Source: Rhynchopus sp. YZ270_cl-10 (lineage: Eukaryota > Euglenozoa > Diplonemea > Diplonemida > Diplonemidae). From it: 64,000 bases of DNA. A model generated the notes under the pieces. It did no database searches. It was given only the letters and a program-made list of their open reading frames with translations, and was not told the DNA's origin. Positions within the stretch are counted from its first letter, which is position 1. The number at the start of each line of letters is the position of its first letter. Location of the stretch: assembly GCA_964035575.1 (NCBI GenBank), contig OZ037841.1:558001-622000 (forward strand), in the 5' to 3' direction. The translations under genes were made by a program, and so were the position numbers. Positions 49,590-59,409 of this stretch are shown here, piece by piece.

Positions 49590-50300
49590 GGCGCCCTGAA
49601 AATAATGGTGTGTACTGTTGTGTTAAAGTTGAAGGGGATAAAAAGGGATCGCGAATGGTGGGATCGGAAAAAAAAAACCATTTGGGGGGATGAATGGGGG
49701 GGGTTCTTTTCCAAAGGGGTATCGCCAATAAAAAGAAAAGTGGAAAGTGATGTTGAAAGCAGGATCAACCTTCACGGTGCCGAGGTGACTCATGGAGGCC
49801 CCCCGACTGAGATAATACAGTAAAATGAAGTTAACGTACAACCCGCCTCTGGGGAACACTGAGGGAAGAACAGTTTGGTATACAACAGTGTGCACACAAT
49901 ATCGTTTTATTGGACGACAGCGCGCAGAGTGTTAGCCCGCAAAAACAAATGAGGGTTATTGACGCATATACACGCCTCAGACTGACCCACAAACGATGCC
50001 AGCTCTGGATGAAACAAAATATGCGTGGACTGCACTCAAAGACAGGTCAAGAGGAGACTAACTTTGTTTGAAAACAAAAAAAAAAACTATTTGATGAACC
50101 GAAGCTTCACATTGGTCGGCCTACTCAGCTCACAATAGACCCTATAGGTGCGGGGCCACACTGTACACAAACACACAAAAAAAAATCTTGCCATTTTTTG
50201 TCTCCCTCACGTAATACCCGTACCCCTTTCCCAACCCATCCCAACCTCTACGTGGCGTGCACCTCAGTCAAGGTGGACACATGCCCCGTAGTTACCCCCT
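49590..50300. other. Spacer with D repeat
   Basis: D copy at 49966-50015 (CAGACTGACCCAC, GATGCCAGC, GGATGAAAC). A possible first exon of the TLDc gene lies at 49770-49793. The rest is unassigned. Confidence 0.4.
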
Positions 50301-53300
50301 TTATTTCCAGCTGTACTGCTTGAGCAACTTGGCTGCGTCGTCACTGCCACCCAAAGACTTAAGGAACTCCTGCAGGCTTGCACCGCTGAGCTGCGTGGTG
50401 GTAATGTCTTGCGCGTTATTCAAGCCAAGGCCAAGTGTCGGCTGTGGGGTGTAGTGTGTGGATATGGTGCAAATCAAAGAAAAGTTCATAAGATGATCCT
50501 AAGCCTCTCTCGCTTAGCCACCTTGAAAAATGTATCAAAGTTGACTTGAAATACAGCCCTCTCGTGAACCGTGTACCTTGGTTGTCCGGTGCACCGTTGG
50601 GTGGACCCCCAACCGTGCAGTCCTACAATCCATTTTTGAGGTTCACATCTGAGATCCAAATCAGAGTAAACACTCTTGGAAGAGTACCCTCTTTTGGGAA
50701 GCATGATATGGGTCGGTGCCAAAACCCTTAGTAGGTCTAAGGTCTACGAATAAAACTTTTTTGGATGAATCGAACAAAAATATTAGTCTTTCATTTGCAA
50801 TAAAACCGACAATACGACAAGGTGCCGTGCTTGCACATCTTAAAGAACCTAAACCCCCCCTCTGCATAATATTAAATTAATAATACGAGTTATATTTAAT
50901 AATACGAATATTATTTAATAATACGAAAATGGGTGTTTATATTTAATAATATGAGAATGCCCAGCCAAAATGCTTTTTTTCTTCGCGAAATAAAAAATAC
51001 TCCCCGTCTTGGCTGGGGCTCCGTGCATGTTTTGTTCACAAACACAGGGGAAAAAGCAAATAAAAAATAAAAAATGCGCTATTTAATAATACGAATATGT
51101 GAATAATATGACTTATATTGAATAATATGAGTTATATTGAACAATACGCGCTATATTTAATAATACGAGATAATTAATAATAAGAGTAATTTAATATTAT
51201 GCAGAGGGGGGGGTTTACGCTTATTTTTTTACTTAAAAACGAGGGTATTGGGGATCAAAGGGGTGTACCTCGTAGTCTGGGTCGTACGACCGGACCCACA
51301 GCTGCTCGGCAGGACACATAGGGATGCTGAGAGGGCGGGAGGCGAACTCCCATGAGAACTCCTCGGACAGCTCCTTTGACGCGGCTATGAAGTCTGCCGA
51401 CATCAGTCCCTGCAGCTTCTTGATAGGGAACATATGAGCCTCGGTGCTGTGGGGTGGTTACGTCAAAAGGATGTGTGCACAAGAGGCACATTTAGTTTTA
51501 TAAGCTTGAGTTTAGAGGGAAAAAAAGAAAGCTTGTAAGATGAATGTGCCTCTCGTGCGCACTCATCTTACAAAATGACAAAATGCGGGATGACAATTCC
51601 GATTGAACACTCAATACGTGCATGTGGTGTACTCTCGTGTCAATACAACAACAAGCTCGAGCTTGGTACCATTTTTACTTTACCGATTTACCACAGTAAA
51701 GCCACGTGTCAGTATTACCCCGTCCCACCCTTTACAAAAAATGAAATGACAAACCTGAACACCCACTGCTCCTTCCCCCCGAGAAGCCAATGCCCGGGGC
51801 CACCCTCTGCACGTGACTCAGCGTCCTCGAGGATGATGTAGAGATACTTCAGCGTCTCGCTGAGGAAGAAGGACTGCATGGAGTCCGTCTGAATGCCTGT
51901 GTCGGGTGTGTCACGTTCATCTGCACCGGCACCTTGCAGCACGGCACGGAGCACGTCTGCACGCGGCCGCCTCGGCACCGCCTTGAGCCCTTCCAACGAC
52001 GCATAGCCACATTCAGTCTTGCACTGCTCCTCCAGCGCCTTGATCAGCTTCCGTATCGGAATAAGCCACGAATCGTCACCGGTCGCATGCATAAAGTACA
52101 TTACACTCTCAATCAACTCAGGCCGCAGCAAATACGACTTATCCGTAGCACTGCTGACACTCGAAAACCCCTTCGCATCGTTGTAGAAGAACCCCTCAGG
52201 CAGGAAGCCCACCCGGTCCACGATGTGGAAGAAGGCGTTCAAGGTGCGCGAGGCATGCTCGAAGTCTCCTGTTGTGTTCGTGTGTTTTGGAAATCAGTGG
52301 TTTTTGATAATCTGTTTACAGTCGCGGTAACTAAGGTGGTGCCTTAGCTTTTCAAAACCCGAAGACCCACCTTAGTCTGACCCATCTATGTTTATACCAC
52401 AACTAGTATCTGCCATTCAGACTGTCTTCACAATTATTTATGTGGCAATTCTGGAATAAACTAAGAAAACGATGTTATTTTTTAAGAATTCATCACAAAT
52501 GATTAAGGAGCAGAAGGCGAGGGGGTGTTTGACCTGATGGTAAACCTCAATTCCACCAATATTTCAAAAAAAACCCAAAAAGTGGATGATATTCATGAAA
52601 AAAACGGAATAGGGGGTGTACCTGTAAGAACTTGGAGTCCCGGCCAGAAAGCTGCTAGCCCTTCAATCTCTTGGCGCTGGATGAGCCCAGAGCCCATGTG
52701 CACATCTGCGTAGAAGTCGCCGTCAGCTACGTAGGCCATTACGGCCTCGTACACCTCGTCGTATGCTTGCCAGTTGGCGTCGAGGGTAGGGTTCAGGATG
52801 TGGTTCTTCAGCAGGTACTCGTAGAAGGAGTCTGAGTTGGTGCCGATGCCTGACCCGTACTCGGTCCACTCTTGGGTTAAGAAGTTCAAGTGCTTGCCTG
52901 TGGGGAGGGGAAGTGGAAGTGGAAGGGGTTGAAAAGGCGTCGCGTTTTGTGACTGCTAGAAAGAAGATAAAGAAAAAGGAAAGGCTTATAAAGATGAACC
53001 TAAGCCTCTCGTGCTTAGTCACTTTGACCTTAATCATTATAGCTTCAGTTGACTGTGTCTAGGATTGTATGAGTGTTGTTGGGGATGATGTCAAGGACCC
53101 GACACAACATTGGTTGCATGGTAATTTGAATGTTTTTTTTTTGGGAAAACCTTTATTCGGCTCACAAAAAGTAATTTTTCCATCATTCGGCTCACAAAAT
53201 AAAATTTTTCCATCATTCTATCAAAGTCACTATAATTTTTCCTTCATTCGGCTCACAAAAGTTAATTTTTCCACCATTCTATCAATATTTTGCCAATTTT

Positions 53301-55653
53301 TCCATCATTCTATCAAAGTTTTTTTTTTCACTTTTTCGAGGAAATATTTCCACTGGAAAAAATTTTTGGGTAGGATTTTTTGCCCGTTTTTATAGGTTGT
53401 GGGAGGGAAAATTCGTAGGTGACTTATTGCGGCGAAGGTCACGCATGTCAGCAATCACACTATGTGCACCATAGTTTGATACACTTCTCACGTTATCGCA
53501 GGTCCGGGAGGCGACGGCGCCGACGATTCCTGTGTTGGCAACAGGGTGATCGTCAGAGGTGCAGGTGCGCTCGTGCTGGGTGATGCGACAACCATCACCG
53601 TCTTGCACCGCACACACCCTCCATGCACATAAGGAACCGGCACACAAGGGTCATTCGGGTGCCTGTGCGGTTCGAGACGCGGAAGGAAAAATGTGGAGGA
53701 TGAAGGACTGCCACGTTACCGTCTCCTTTAGGTCATCCAAGCTGTTAAACTCGGCACCAGTGACCACTTGTCTTTGCATGTTTAGCAAACAGTGTGTAAT
53801 TTGTGACCCTAGAACTATAAATTTTTCGAAAAATGCAAAAAAAATGACCCCATTTTTCCTCAAAAAACCACCCAAATTTTTTTTTCCAGCGGCAAAAATT
53901 TCTTCGAAAAAGTGAAAAAAAAAACTTTGATAGAATGATGGAAAAATTGGCAAAATATTGATAGAATGGTGGAAAAATTAACTTTTGTGAGCCGAATGAA
54001 GGAAAAATTATAGTGACTTTGATAGAATGATGGAAAAATTTTATTTTGTGAGCCGAATGATGGAAAAATTACTTTTTGTGAGCCGAATAAAGGTTTTCCC
54101 TTTTTTTTTTTTTGTTTGTTTTTCTTTTCTGTGCGGCAACCGGGAGCTAAAACATAAAAAGCCTCTCGTGTTCAGTTACCTTAAAACCCTGATAATTGAT
54201 TGTGGAGAGCAACCATCATTTCCGACGCTACATTAACCACAACACACATACCCATCAGCCCGTTTGCGGACCTGCGTTTGAAGAGCTGGAGGGCTGCCTC
54301 ATTGCCGAGAGTCATGAAGCGGGTGTCGTTTGTCAGAATCGAGAGCACCGTGAACTCGATGCTGAGCGAGCCCGCACCTGCCAAGGAGGCCACTGTGGTT
54401 TCACCCCTGGGCACACCCCTACGCAGGTTCACAGCACCGTAAGGGATGCCGGATGTGGTGCGGAAGGCGGGGGAAAGCCTTGTGCCCAGGTCCTCTGCCA
54501 AGCCTAGCAGCTCGCCGTTGTACCCAGGTACAAAGGCAGACCGTTTAGCGTGCTCCGGCAGCCAGTCCACCAGCTCCGTACCGTACTCTGCAAAGATATG
54601 AGCGGAGAGAAGCCCACCCAACACCCGAATCGTTGTCTCAAACAGAGACACTGTTGTGTCGATATCAAATTTTTCTGGAAAGCTTTCGATGACGAGCCGC
54701 ACCCCAGCTTGAAACCCCGCGAGATCCTTCATCACAATGTACGTATCGAGCGAGTCAATCAACGTCAATGACGGTACATCAACAAAACCAAACCCCGACC
54801 CTTCACAGGTTAACGGCTTTAAATCTGGCGCTGGATGTGCGTGCTTCATGTATCCACCCATACCATGCTCGAACATATCTTTTACATCTTGCGAGCCAAT
54901 AGCGGTGTTGTCTTTGTCGAGAAGGGGGGTGGATGATGACGTCTCGTTGGTTTCTGCAGCTTCGGTCACCTCAGTGCATTTCTCTGTTGTGGCTTCCAGC
55001 TCTTCGACGTATTGGTTGTAACCTTCGTCCGAGATCACTATGGGGTCGATGATGAGGACGAGTCCTTCGTATTCACATGGTGTTTTCTCAGATATAGAGA
55101 TGAATTCAGAGACTCCACGAGAAGGTGAAAATCGTGGAGTGAATCCGGCATTAAGAAGAATAGGATAGGAGAAATGCACAATGGTCATTTCGCCTTCACG
55201 TTGCCTGTTGTCGCAGGCATCCCCAGCGGTAAACTTTTGTGTTTCGATTTTAATAACGCCCATCAACCCCGCCCGCAATACCATATCAGGATACACCTTC
55301 GTCCCCTCCAATTTATGCGTAAAATGCAAGCGAATAAACGCCCTAACGTCCTTCTGTCCTTGCTTTGAAGATAGAACTGCCTTATTGAGTTTGGTGCTTA
55401 CCTTTGTCTGCGGGGTTTCTATAACAGATCTACCCGAAAAATCCCCGATTTTAACCGGAACTGAGCTGTGGTACTGCTGCATACTCAACCGTTCGCACCA
55501 GCTGTACCGATACCCTTCTTTGTTGTGGTCCAGGCAGAGTGGAGAGGTGGAGGTGGAGGAGGTGGCTGTGTCCATCCCAGGTGTATGAAGCGACAGCGCG
55601 CTGAGTAGAACTGTGCACACCCGGGCCAAGTGGGAGCCCTTCTTTTCAAGCAT
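50301..55653 (-). CDS. ER mannosidase with MRH-like and GH47 domains
   Basis: Five exons, 55653-54252, 52897-52622, 52268-51755, 51446-51269 and 50441-50301, join in phase to 836 residues. A signal sequence (ARVCTVLLSALSLHT) is followed by an MRH-like region (about 38-205): GYRYSWCERLSMQQY, then DACDNRQREG and ISEKTPCEYEG, which provide the Q, R, E and Y of mannose-binding MRH domains. A Glu/Thr linker leads to GH47 (about 256-800): MFEHGMGGYMKHAHPAPDLK, SLTLIDSLDT, the acidic FETTIRVLGG, DSFYEYLLK, FFLSETLKYLYIIL and STEAH. The GH47 part is closest to EDEM/Htm1 proteins, which trim N-glycan mannose on misfolded glycoproteins for ERAD. Introns are 1354, 353, 308 and 827 bp; the first hosts a Mutator-like element and the fourth an inverted-repeat element. 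Confidence 0.88.
50490..50524 (+). repeat. H1 hairpin in mannosidase intron 4
   Basis: Arms AAGATGATCCTAAGC and GCTTAGCCACCTT. Ends about 50 nt from the exon 5 acceptor. Confidence 0.8.
50540..50690 (+). repeat. P dispersed repeat copy in intron 4
   Basis: Extended copy of the family: TTGAAATACAGCCCTCTCG, GTGTACCTTGG, then GCAGTCCTACAATCCATTTT and GAGGTTCACAT, parallel to 21058-21130. Confidence 0.55.
50851..51216. mobile_element. Inverted-repeat element with TTTAATAATACGA array
   Basis: Left end AACCCCCCCTCTGCATAATA, right end TATTATGCAGAGGGGGG then GGTT; a TA flanks both sides. The interior is a degenerate array of about 13-nt words (TTTAATAATACGA) around a central hairpin CCCAGCCAA/TTGGCTGGG. 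Lies in intron 4 of the mannosidase gene. Confidence 0.75.
51537..51569 (+). repeat. H2 hairpin in mannosidase intron 3
   Basis: AAGATGAATGTGCCTCTCG then TGCGCACTCATCTT. About 90 nt from the exon 4 acceptor. Confidence 0.75.
52991..53025 (+). repeat. H1 hairpin in mannosidase intron 1, acceptor side
   Basis: Arms AAGATGAACCTAAGC and GCTTAGTCACTTT. About 95 nt from the exon 2 acceptor. Confidence 0.8.
53143..54100 (-). mobile_element. Mutator-like element with long TIRs
   Basis: Terminal inverted repeats of about 240 bp (53143-53385 and 53850-54100) start GGGAAAACCTTTATTCGGCT and match almost perfectly. Both flanks are T runs, compatible with a 9-10 bp duplication of a T tract. Each TIR carries repeated words TTTTTCCATCATTCGGCTCA. 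The unique centre encodes on minus (53779-53390, one frame with a single internal TGA) the start of a MuDR-type transposase: FNSLDDLKETV, SASRTAQ, then LCAWRVCAVQDG, CRITQHERTC, the MULE N-terminal zinc-finger region. The catalytic domain is absent, so the element is non-autonomous. High TIR identity suggests recent insertion. Confidence 0.82.
54152..54182 (+). repeat. Partial H1 hairpin in intron 1, donor side
   Basis: Only the loop and right arm remain (GCCTCTCGTGTTCAGTTACC). About 70 nt beyond the exon 1 donor. Confidence 0.55.
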
Positions 55654-55979
55654 CTTTTATTTTTTTGGGAAAATGAGGCTTTCCGGTGCCGGTGTCTGTT
55701 GTGTGCTGTGGGAGTGGTAGAGGATGTAGCAGGCCTCAGGCGTATACCGGCCTTTTTTCGGGGTTTTTCGGGTCCGTATACCGAGTTTTTTCCCGTTTTT
55801 TTTTGGTGGTTTTGTGGGCATTTTGCGCTGGTTTTTCCAGATTAAATTATGATTTTTACCTTACTTTTGCCCAGAAAAATCCTTATTTTCGTTACGTGTA
55901 GGATTTTGTGTTTTCTCGTTATCATGTTGCCTGGGTACCCAGAATACCTGGGTACCAGAAAGTGATAGGAACTACAGTG
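55654..55979. other. 5' flank of the mannosidase gene
   Basis: T- and G-rich DNA with a hairpin-rich stretch CCTGGGTACCCAGAATACC at 55930 repeated as CCTGGGTACCAG. Presumably contains the promoter, but no motif is identifiable. Confidence 0.4.
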
Positions 55980-56235
55980 TGTACAGTGTACAGTGTACAG
56001 TGTACAGTGTACAGTGTACAGTGTACAGTGTACAGTGTACAGTGTACAGTGTACAGTGTACAGTGTACAGTGTACAGTGTACAGTGTACAGTGTACAGTG
56101 TACAGTGTACAGTGTACAGTGTACAGTGTACAGTGTACAGTGTACAGTGTACAGTGTACAGTGTACAGTGTACAGTGTACAGTGTACAGTGTACAGTGTA
56201 CAGTGTACAGTGTACAGTGTACAGTGTACAGTGTA
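55980..56235. repeat. TACAGTG heptamer array, about 36 copies
   Basis: A near-perfect tandem array of the 7-nt unit TACAGTG. Because 7 is not a multiple of 3 and the unit lacks stops in every phase, many long frames (YSVQCTV on plus, LYTVHCT on minus) run through it on both strands; none is a gene. The TGTACA palindrome recurs in every unit. Confidence 0.95.
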
Positions 56236-56427
56236 TAAAACCATAAAACAGTGTATTTCTGTAATTCAAACACTGGAAAAATGTAACAAAGCACTGTTTT
56301 CCCCTCGAGAACAGCCGTTTTCCTTCACTCGTGTTTCCTTTGCGTGCAAAGAAAACAAGAGTGAAGACAAACGACTTTTCTCTCGAGAAAAAATAGCTAT
56401 TACCCGCGGTTGAAAAAAAAAAAAGAA

Positions 56428-56735
56428 CCGGTCATGGCACCAAAGGTTCCTGGCGAAGCCACGGTACGCAACATTTCTAAAAAATGTTGCAGAAAATGGT
56501 ACTGCGTTGGTGATTTTCGTCAGGAAAATTCCCGCAGCGAGAAATCGATTCCATAAATTATTGTCAAAATTTTACTTCACATATTTTCTAAAACGAAAGT
56601 TTCTGGCGAAGCCACGGTACGCAACATTTCCAAAATTGCGCTTAGAATTACATATTTTTTGCAGCCAACCTGTCATGGGAAAGGTGGGATGCATGCTTGC
56701 GCCGCAGGCGCACGGTACGCTACTTTTTTCCCGCA
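56428..56735 (+). repeat. R1 composite repeat
   Basis: CCGGTCATGGCACCAAAGG, GGCGAAGCCACGGTACGC twice (56456 and 56610) and GCGCCGCAGGCGCACGGTAC near 56700, then CTACTTTT. The order mirrors the minus-strand copy at 1.45-2.1 kb. Confidence 0.65.
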
Positions 56736-57711
56736 GGCAGGGCGAACGCATAAAAAAAAGTTTGTTTGCCCTAAGCGTTTCTTCAAGAGGAAGGTTGAAC
56801 CTATGCAGAAATTTCCTGCCGCAGGTGGAGATTTTTTTTCCCCCTTTTCCTTTTTCTGCCTTTTTTGGGTTCTGCGAAGAGATTGCAACCCACAGTGGTG
56901 CCGCACAAAAACTTTAGTGGGGTCCACACCCACCCAAAAACCCACCAGTGAAAAACGGGAAAAAAAAACGGGAAAAAAAAGTTGAAATCCCAAAACCCGT
57001 ATACGTATACCACTCCTAGCGGTAGGCATGGGATGTAGTCAAAAATTTTTTTTTTTGAAAGTAGGGGAAATGAGGGAAATGAGGGCTTTATTTTTGAAAA
57101 AAATGAATGTTTTGTTTTGTACACTAATTTTGCACTCTCTCGGTGAAAAAAAAGGGCACACAAAAAAAAATGAACGGGGGAGGGGGGAAACTATTTGGTC
57201 ATACCATAATACTAATGGGAAAAACAAAGAAAACTTATAAAAAAAAAGTACACACACATCACATAATAAAACAGGAAAACGTGACGTCAAAAAGAGAGGT
57301 GTCCGGGCTCTGTGGGGGTGGTTGCTGTTTCCTTTGTTGTTAACAGTCTTGCCTCACCTCCGCAATCTGCCCGAACACCATTATTGTTATTTTTTTTTTA
57401 TTTTATTTTTTTGTTGTTGAAAATCTGCTAACGGTCAGCCACTAAGTGGTCTGTACGGTTATTGTTTATGCTGTATTGACACTCCCCAAGAAATGGGGTT
57501 CTTGAAATCAATTCGATGTGACCCACCCAAAAGGAGCTAGGACATGCACATCTCATCCTAGGAGAGATGAGGCACATGTGACCCATTTGTATCACGCCAC
57601 CACCACCCCACCAAAGAGATGGGGTTCTGATCAAACGACACCTTTTAACAGGCCAGGATATACACAGACGACACACCTGATCCCTTAGGGCAAAGAAAAA
57701 AATGATAGTTG

Positions 57712-57768
57712 TTGATGCAGGCACCTCCGACTGACCCACTGTATAATGTCAGCCATCCGTATGAAAGC
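57712..57768 (+). repeat. D dispersed repeat copy
   Basis: Best copy of the family: GTTGATGCAGGCACCTCCGA, CTGACCCACTGTA, ATGTCAGCCATCCGTATGAA. Confidence 0.6.
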
Positions 57769-58057
57769 ATAAGTACCCTGCTGCCAACAACAGAAGGCTT
57801 TTTTTTAATACGATTACCTACAGTGCAGGCTGGTTTACTCACAAAGGTTCAAAAAGAAAAAAAATGTAAGATGCAATGTTCCTCTCGTGCACATATCAGA
57901 GGGAAAAGGACTTCCATGCGTCGCTGATAGTCGGAGTCACGCCTACGTTCGTAAGCTACAATAACATGAAAAAACTTGAAAAGATGAATGTGCCTCTCCA
58001 CACACATCTTTACTACTATCGTTATCGTGCTGGAACACACAATAAACGGCAAAAGTG

Positions 58058-58160
58058 CAAACGCTCACCGTTCATTGGCGGACTCAAGGCACTGCTTCTC
58101 CGAGGGTTATCGAACCCCCCAGAGAGCATTTCATTGGCATGCACACGGTTACCACCGAGG
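58058..58160 (-). repeat. S1 SINE-like repeat, best copy
   Basis: On minus it contains GGGGTTCGATAACCC, a fair match to a pol III B box, and on plus AAGTGCAAACGCTCACCG, GGCACTGCTTCTCCG and CATTTCATTGGCATG. An A box is not evident. Confidence 0.5.
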
Positions 58161-59094
58161 GAGGTTGCATGCAGCGAAAAGAAAAGAACAAAAAGGTAAT
58201 CAGATGAACCTAGGCCTATGATTTCGTCACCTTCGAGAGAAAATAAAAATTGGGGGAAAAGGGCTCTGACGAACCAGGGGGAGGAGGGGAGGAGCAAAGG
58301 GAAGAATTAGCATTGGAAAAGAAGAGCATGGGGGCGAGTGAGCATGCAGACAAAACGAAACTGTATGCTTTTTTGGTTTATTTTATTTTTTCTCTCTTGA
58401 TAAATTGTTGGAGTAGTGTAGTTGCCTCTTTGTGTTGCCACAGTTTGTGCAATCTTCACTTTCTACTCTGTCGTCTTGATGGCCTGAAATGGATGTAAAC
58501 GGAACTTCCTCTTGATTATTTTTTTGAAAAACTGATAAAGACCCAAACCCTCTCTGCTTACTCAAAGAAGATTGACACCACATACCACACACCATCCTCC
58601 GTTTTCTCGGACTACCGTTATTACGTCCCTCCCATCCCCGCTGTATTTATTTCCTCCTCATCAAACAAACAGGGACAGGAAGGAACTCCGGGATTAGATA
58701 AACCTCCCGGGTGAGATAGCTTTTATTTATTTTTTTATTTTTTTTGGCTGCGAAATTCACATTCCTTCATTATTGTGGCGACACCTACTATTTACCTATT
58801 GGTAAAGAACTCTGTACTAAATATGTCGAATCCTTTTTTGTACCACAATGTCAGAGTGTTTTCCAGGATCTGGCATTATTTTTTTTGGGTGGCATATTTT
58901 TTTTTTTTTAGGCCAAAAAAATTTTCCCCGCGCGGAAGGCCCCCTCTTAAACACCTGTACATGATTTACCCGAACAGGGCTTCCGCTTGGTTTTTGGTCT
59001 CAAAATTTGGTCCCCCCCGAGCTTTCTCCGAGCCCGAGCGGTCGTCGCGCGCGACCCCCTGCCAACCACAGTAGGGAGAGGGGAGGGAGTGGGC

Positions 59095-59320
59095 GCCGCA
59101 GGCGGAAAAAAATTGCACTATTCACAATTTTGGCGATGTGCAGTAGGAGCGCCGCAGGCGCACGGTACGCTACTTTTGCCCTATTTTCTGTGGCTTGTGA
59201 AGGTGGTGAACGGTTCGTGAAGGAAGCTGAGACGGCGATGGTGTTTGTTGGGTAGGTGCAGGCAATTCGAGCAACTCAGCGAGCCACGTGCTCTCCATGG
59301 TGGGGTCACAGGTCATACAA
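59095..59320 (+). repeat. R1 composite repeat
   Basis: GCGCCGCAGGCGCACGGTAC at 59150 followed by GCTACTTTT, then GCGAGCCACGTGCTCTCCA and TGGTGGGGTCACAGG, parallel to the units at 44.9 and 45.5 kb. Confidence 0.65.
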
Positions 59321-59343
59321 CACTCAAAAAAAAAAAGAAAATC

Positions 59344-59409
59344 TTGGGTGGCATATATGCCACCCAAAAACCACCCCAAAAATCTTGGGTGGCATGTCAT
59401 GCCACCCAA
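59344..59409. repeat. Twin perfect palindromes
   Basis: TTGGGTGGCATATATGCC continuing to ACCCAA (24 bp, 59344-59367) and a second version with a GTC centre (59385-59409), separated by AAACCACCCCAAA-type spacer. The half-site TTGGGTGGCATA also occurs at 58884. Confidence 0.75.

Larger units (their letters stand above)
56736..59094. other. Repeat-bearing spacer without recognised gene
   Basis: Holds D at 57712-57768, H2 copies near 57866 and 57981, S1 at 58058-58160 and H1 at 58201-58233. A minus frame at 58383-58595 is AT-rich and unrecognised. A possible mini-intron at 57300-57400 was not accepted. Confidence 0.45.

Noticed and set aside
53120-54115. Reading the long inverted repeats as a palindromic assembly artefact
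   Set aside because: The centre is unique, carries MULE transposase homology, and both ends stop at the same base next to T tracts, as expected for a real element.
55842-56413. Overlapping 80-150-codon frames on both strands
   Set aside because: All are the TACAGTG heptamer read in different phases; periodic YSVQCTV or LYTVHCT repeats are artefacts of the array.
57290-57390. Possible mini-gene on minus, MVFGQIAE plus a second exon after a 48-nt intron
   Set aside because: The intron would be far shorter than all confident ones here, and the product is only 24 residues without any recognisable feature.
58383-58595. 70-codon minus frame with protein-like composition
   Set aside because: AT-rich codons unlike the confident genes and no domain; a TTTCAG acceptor inside is suggestive but unsupported.
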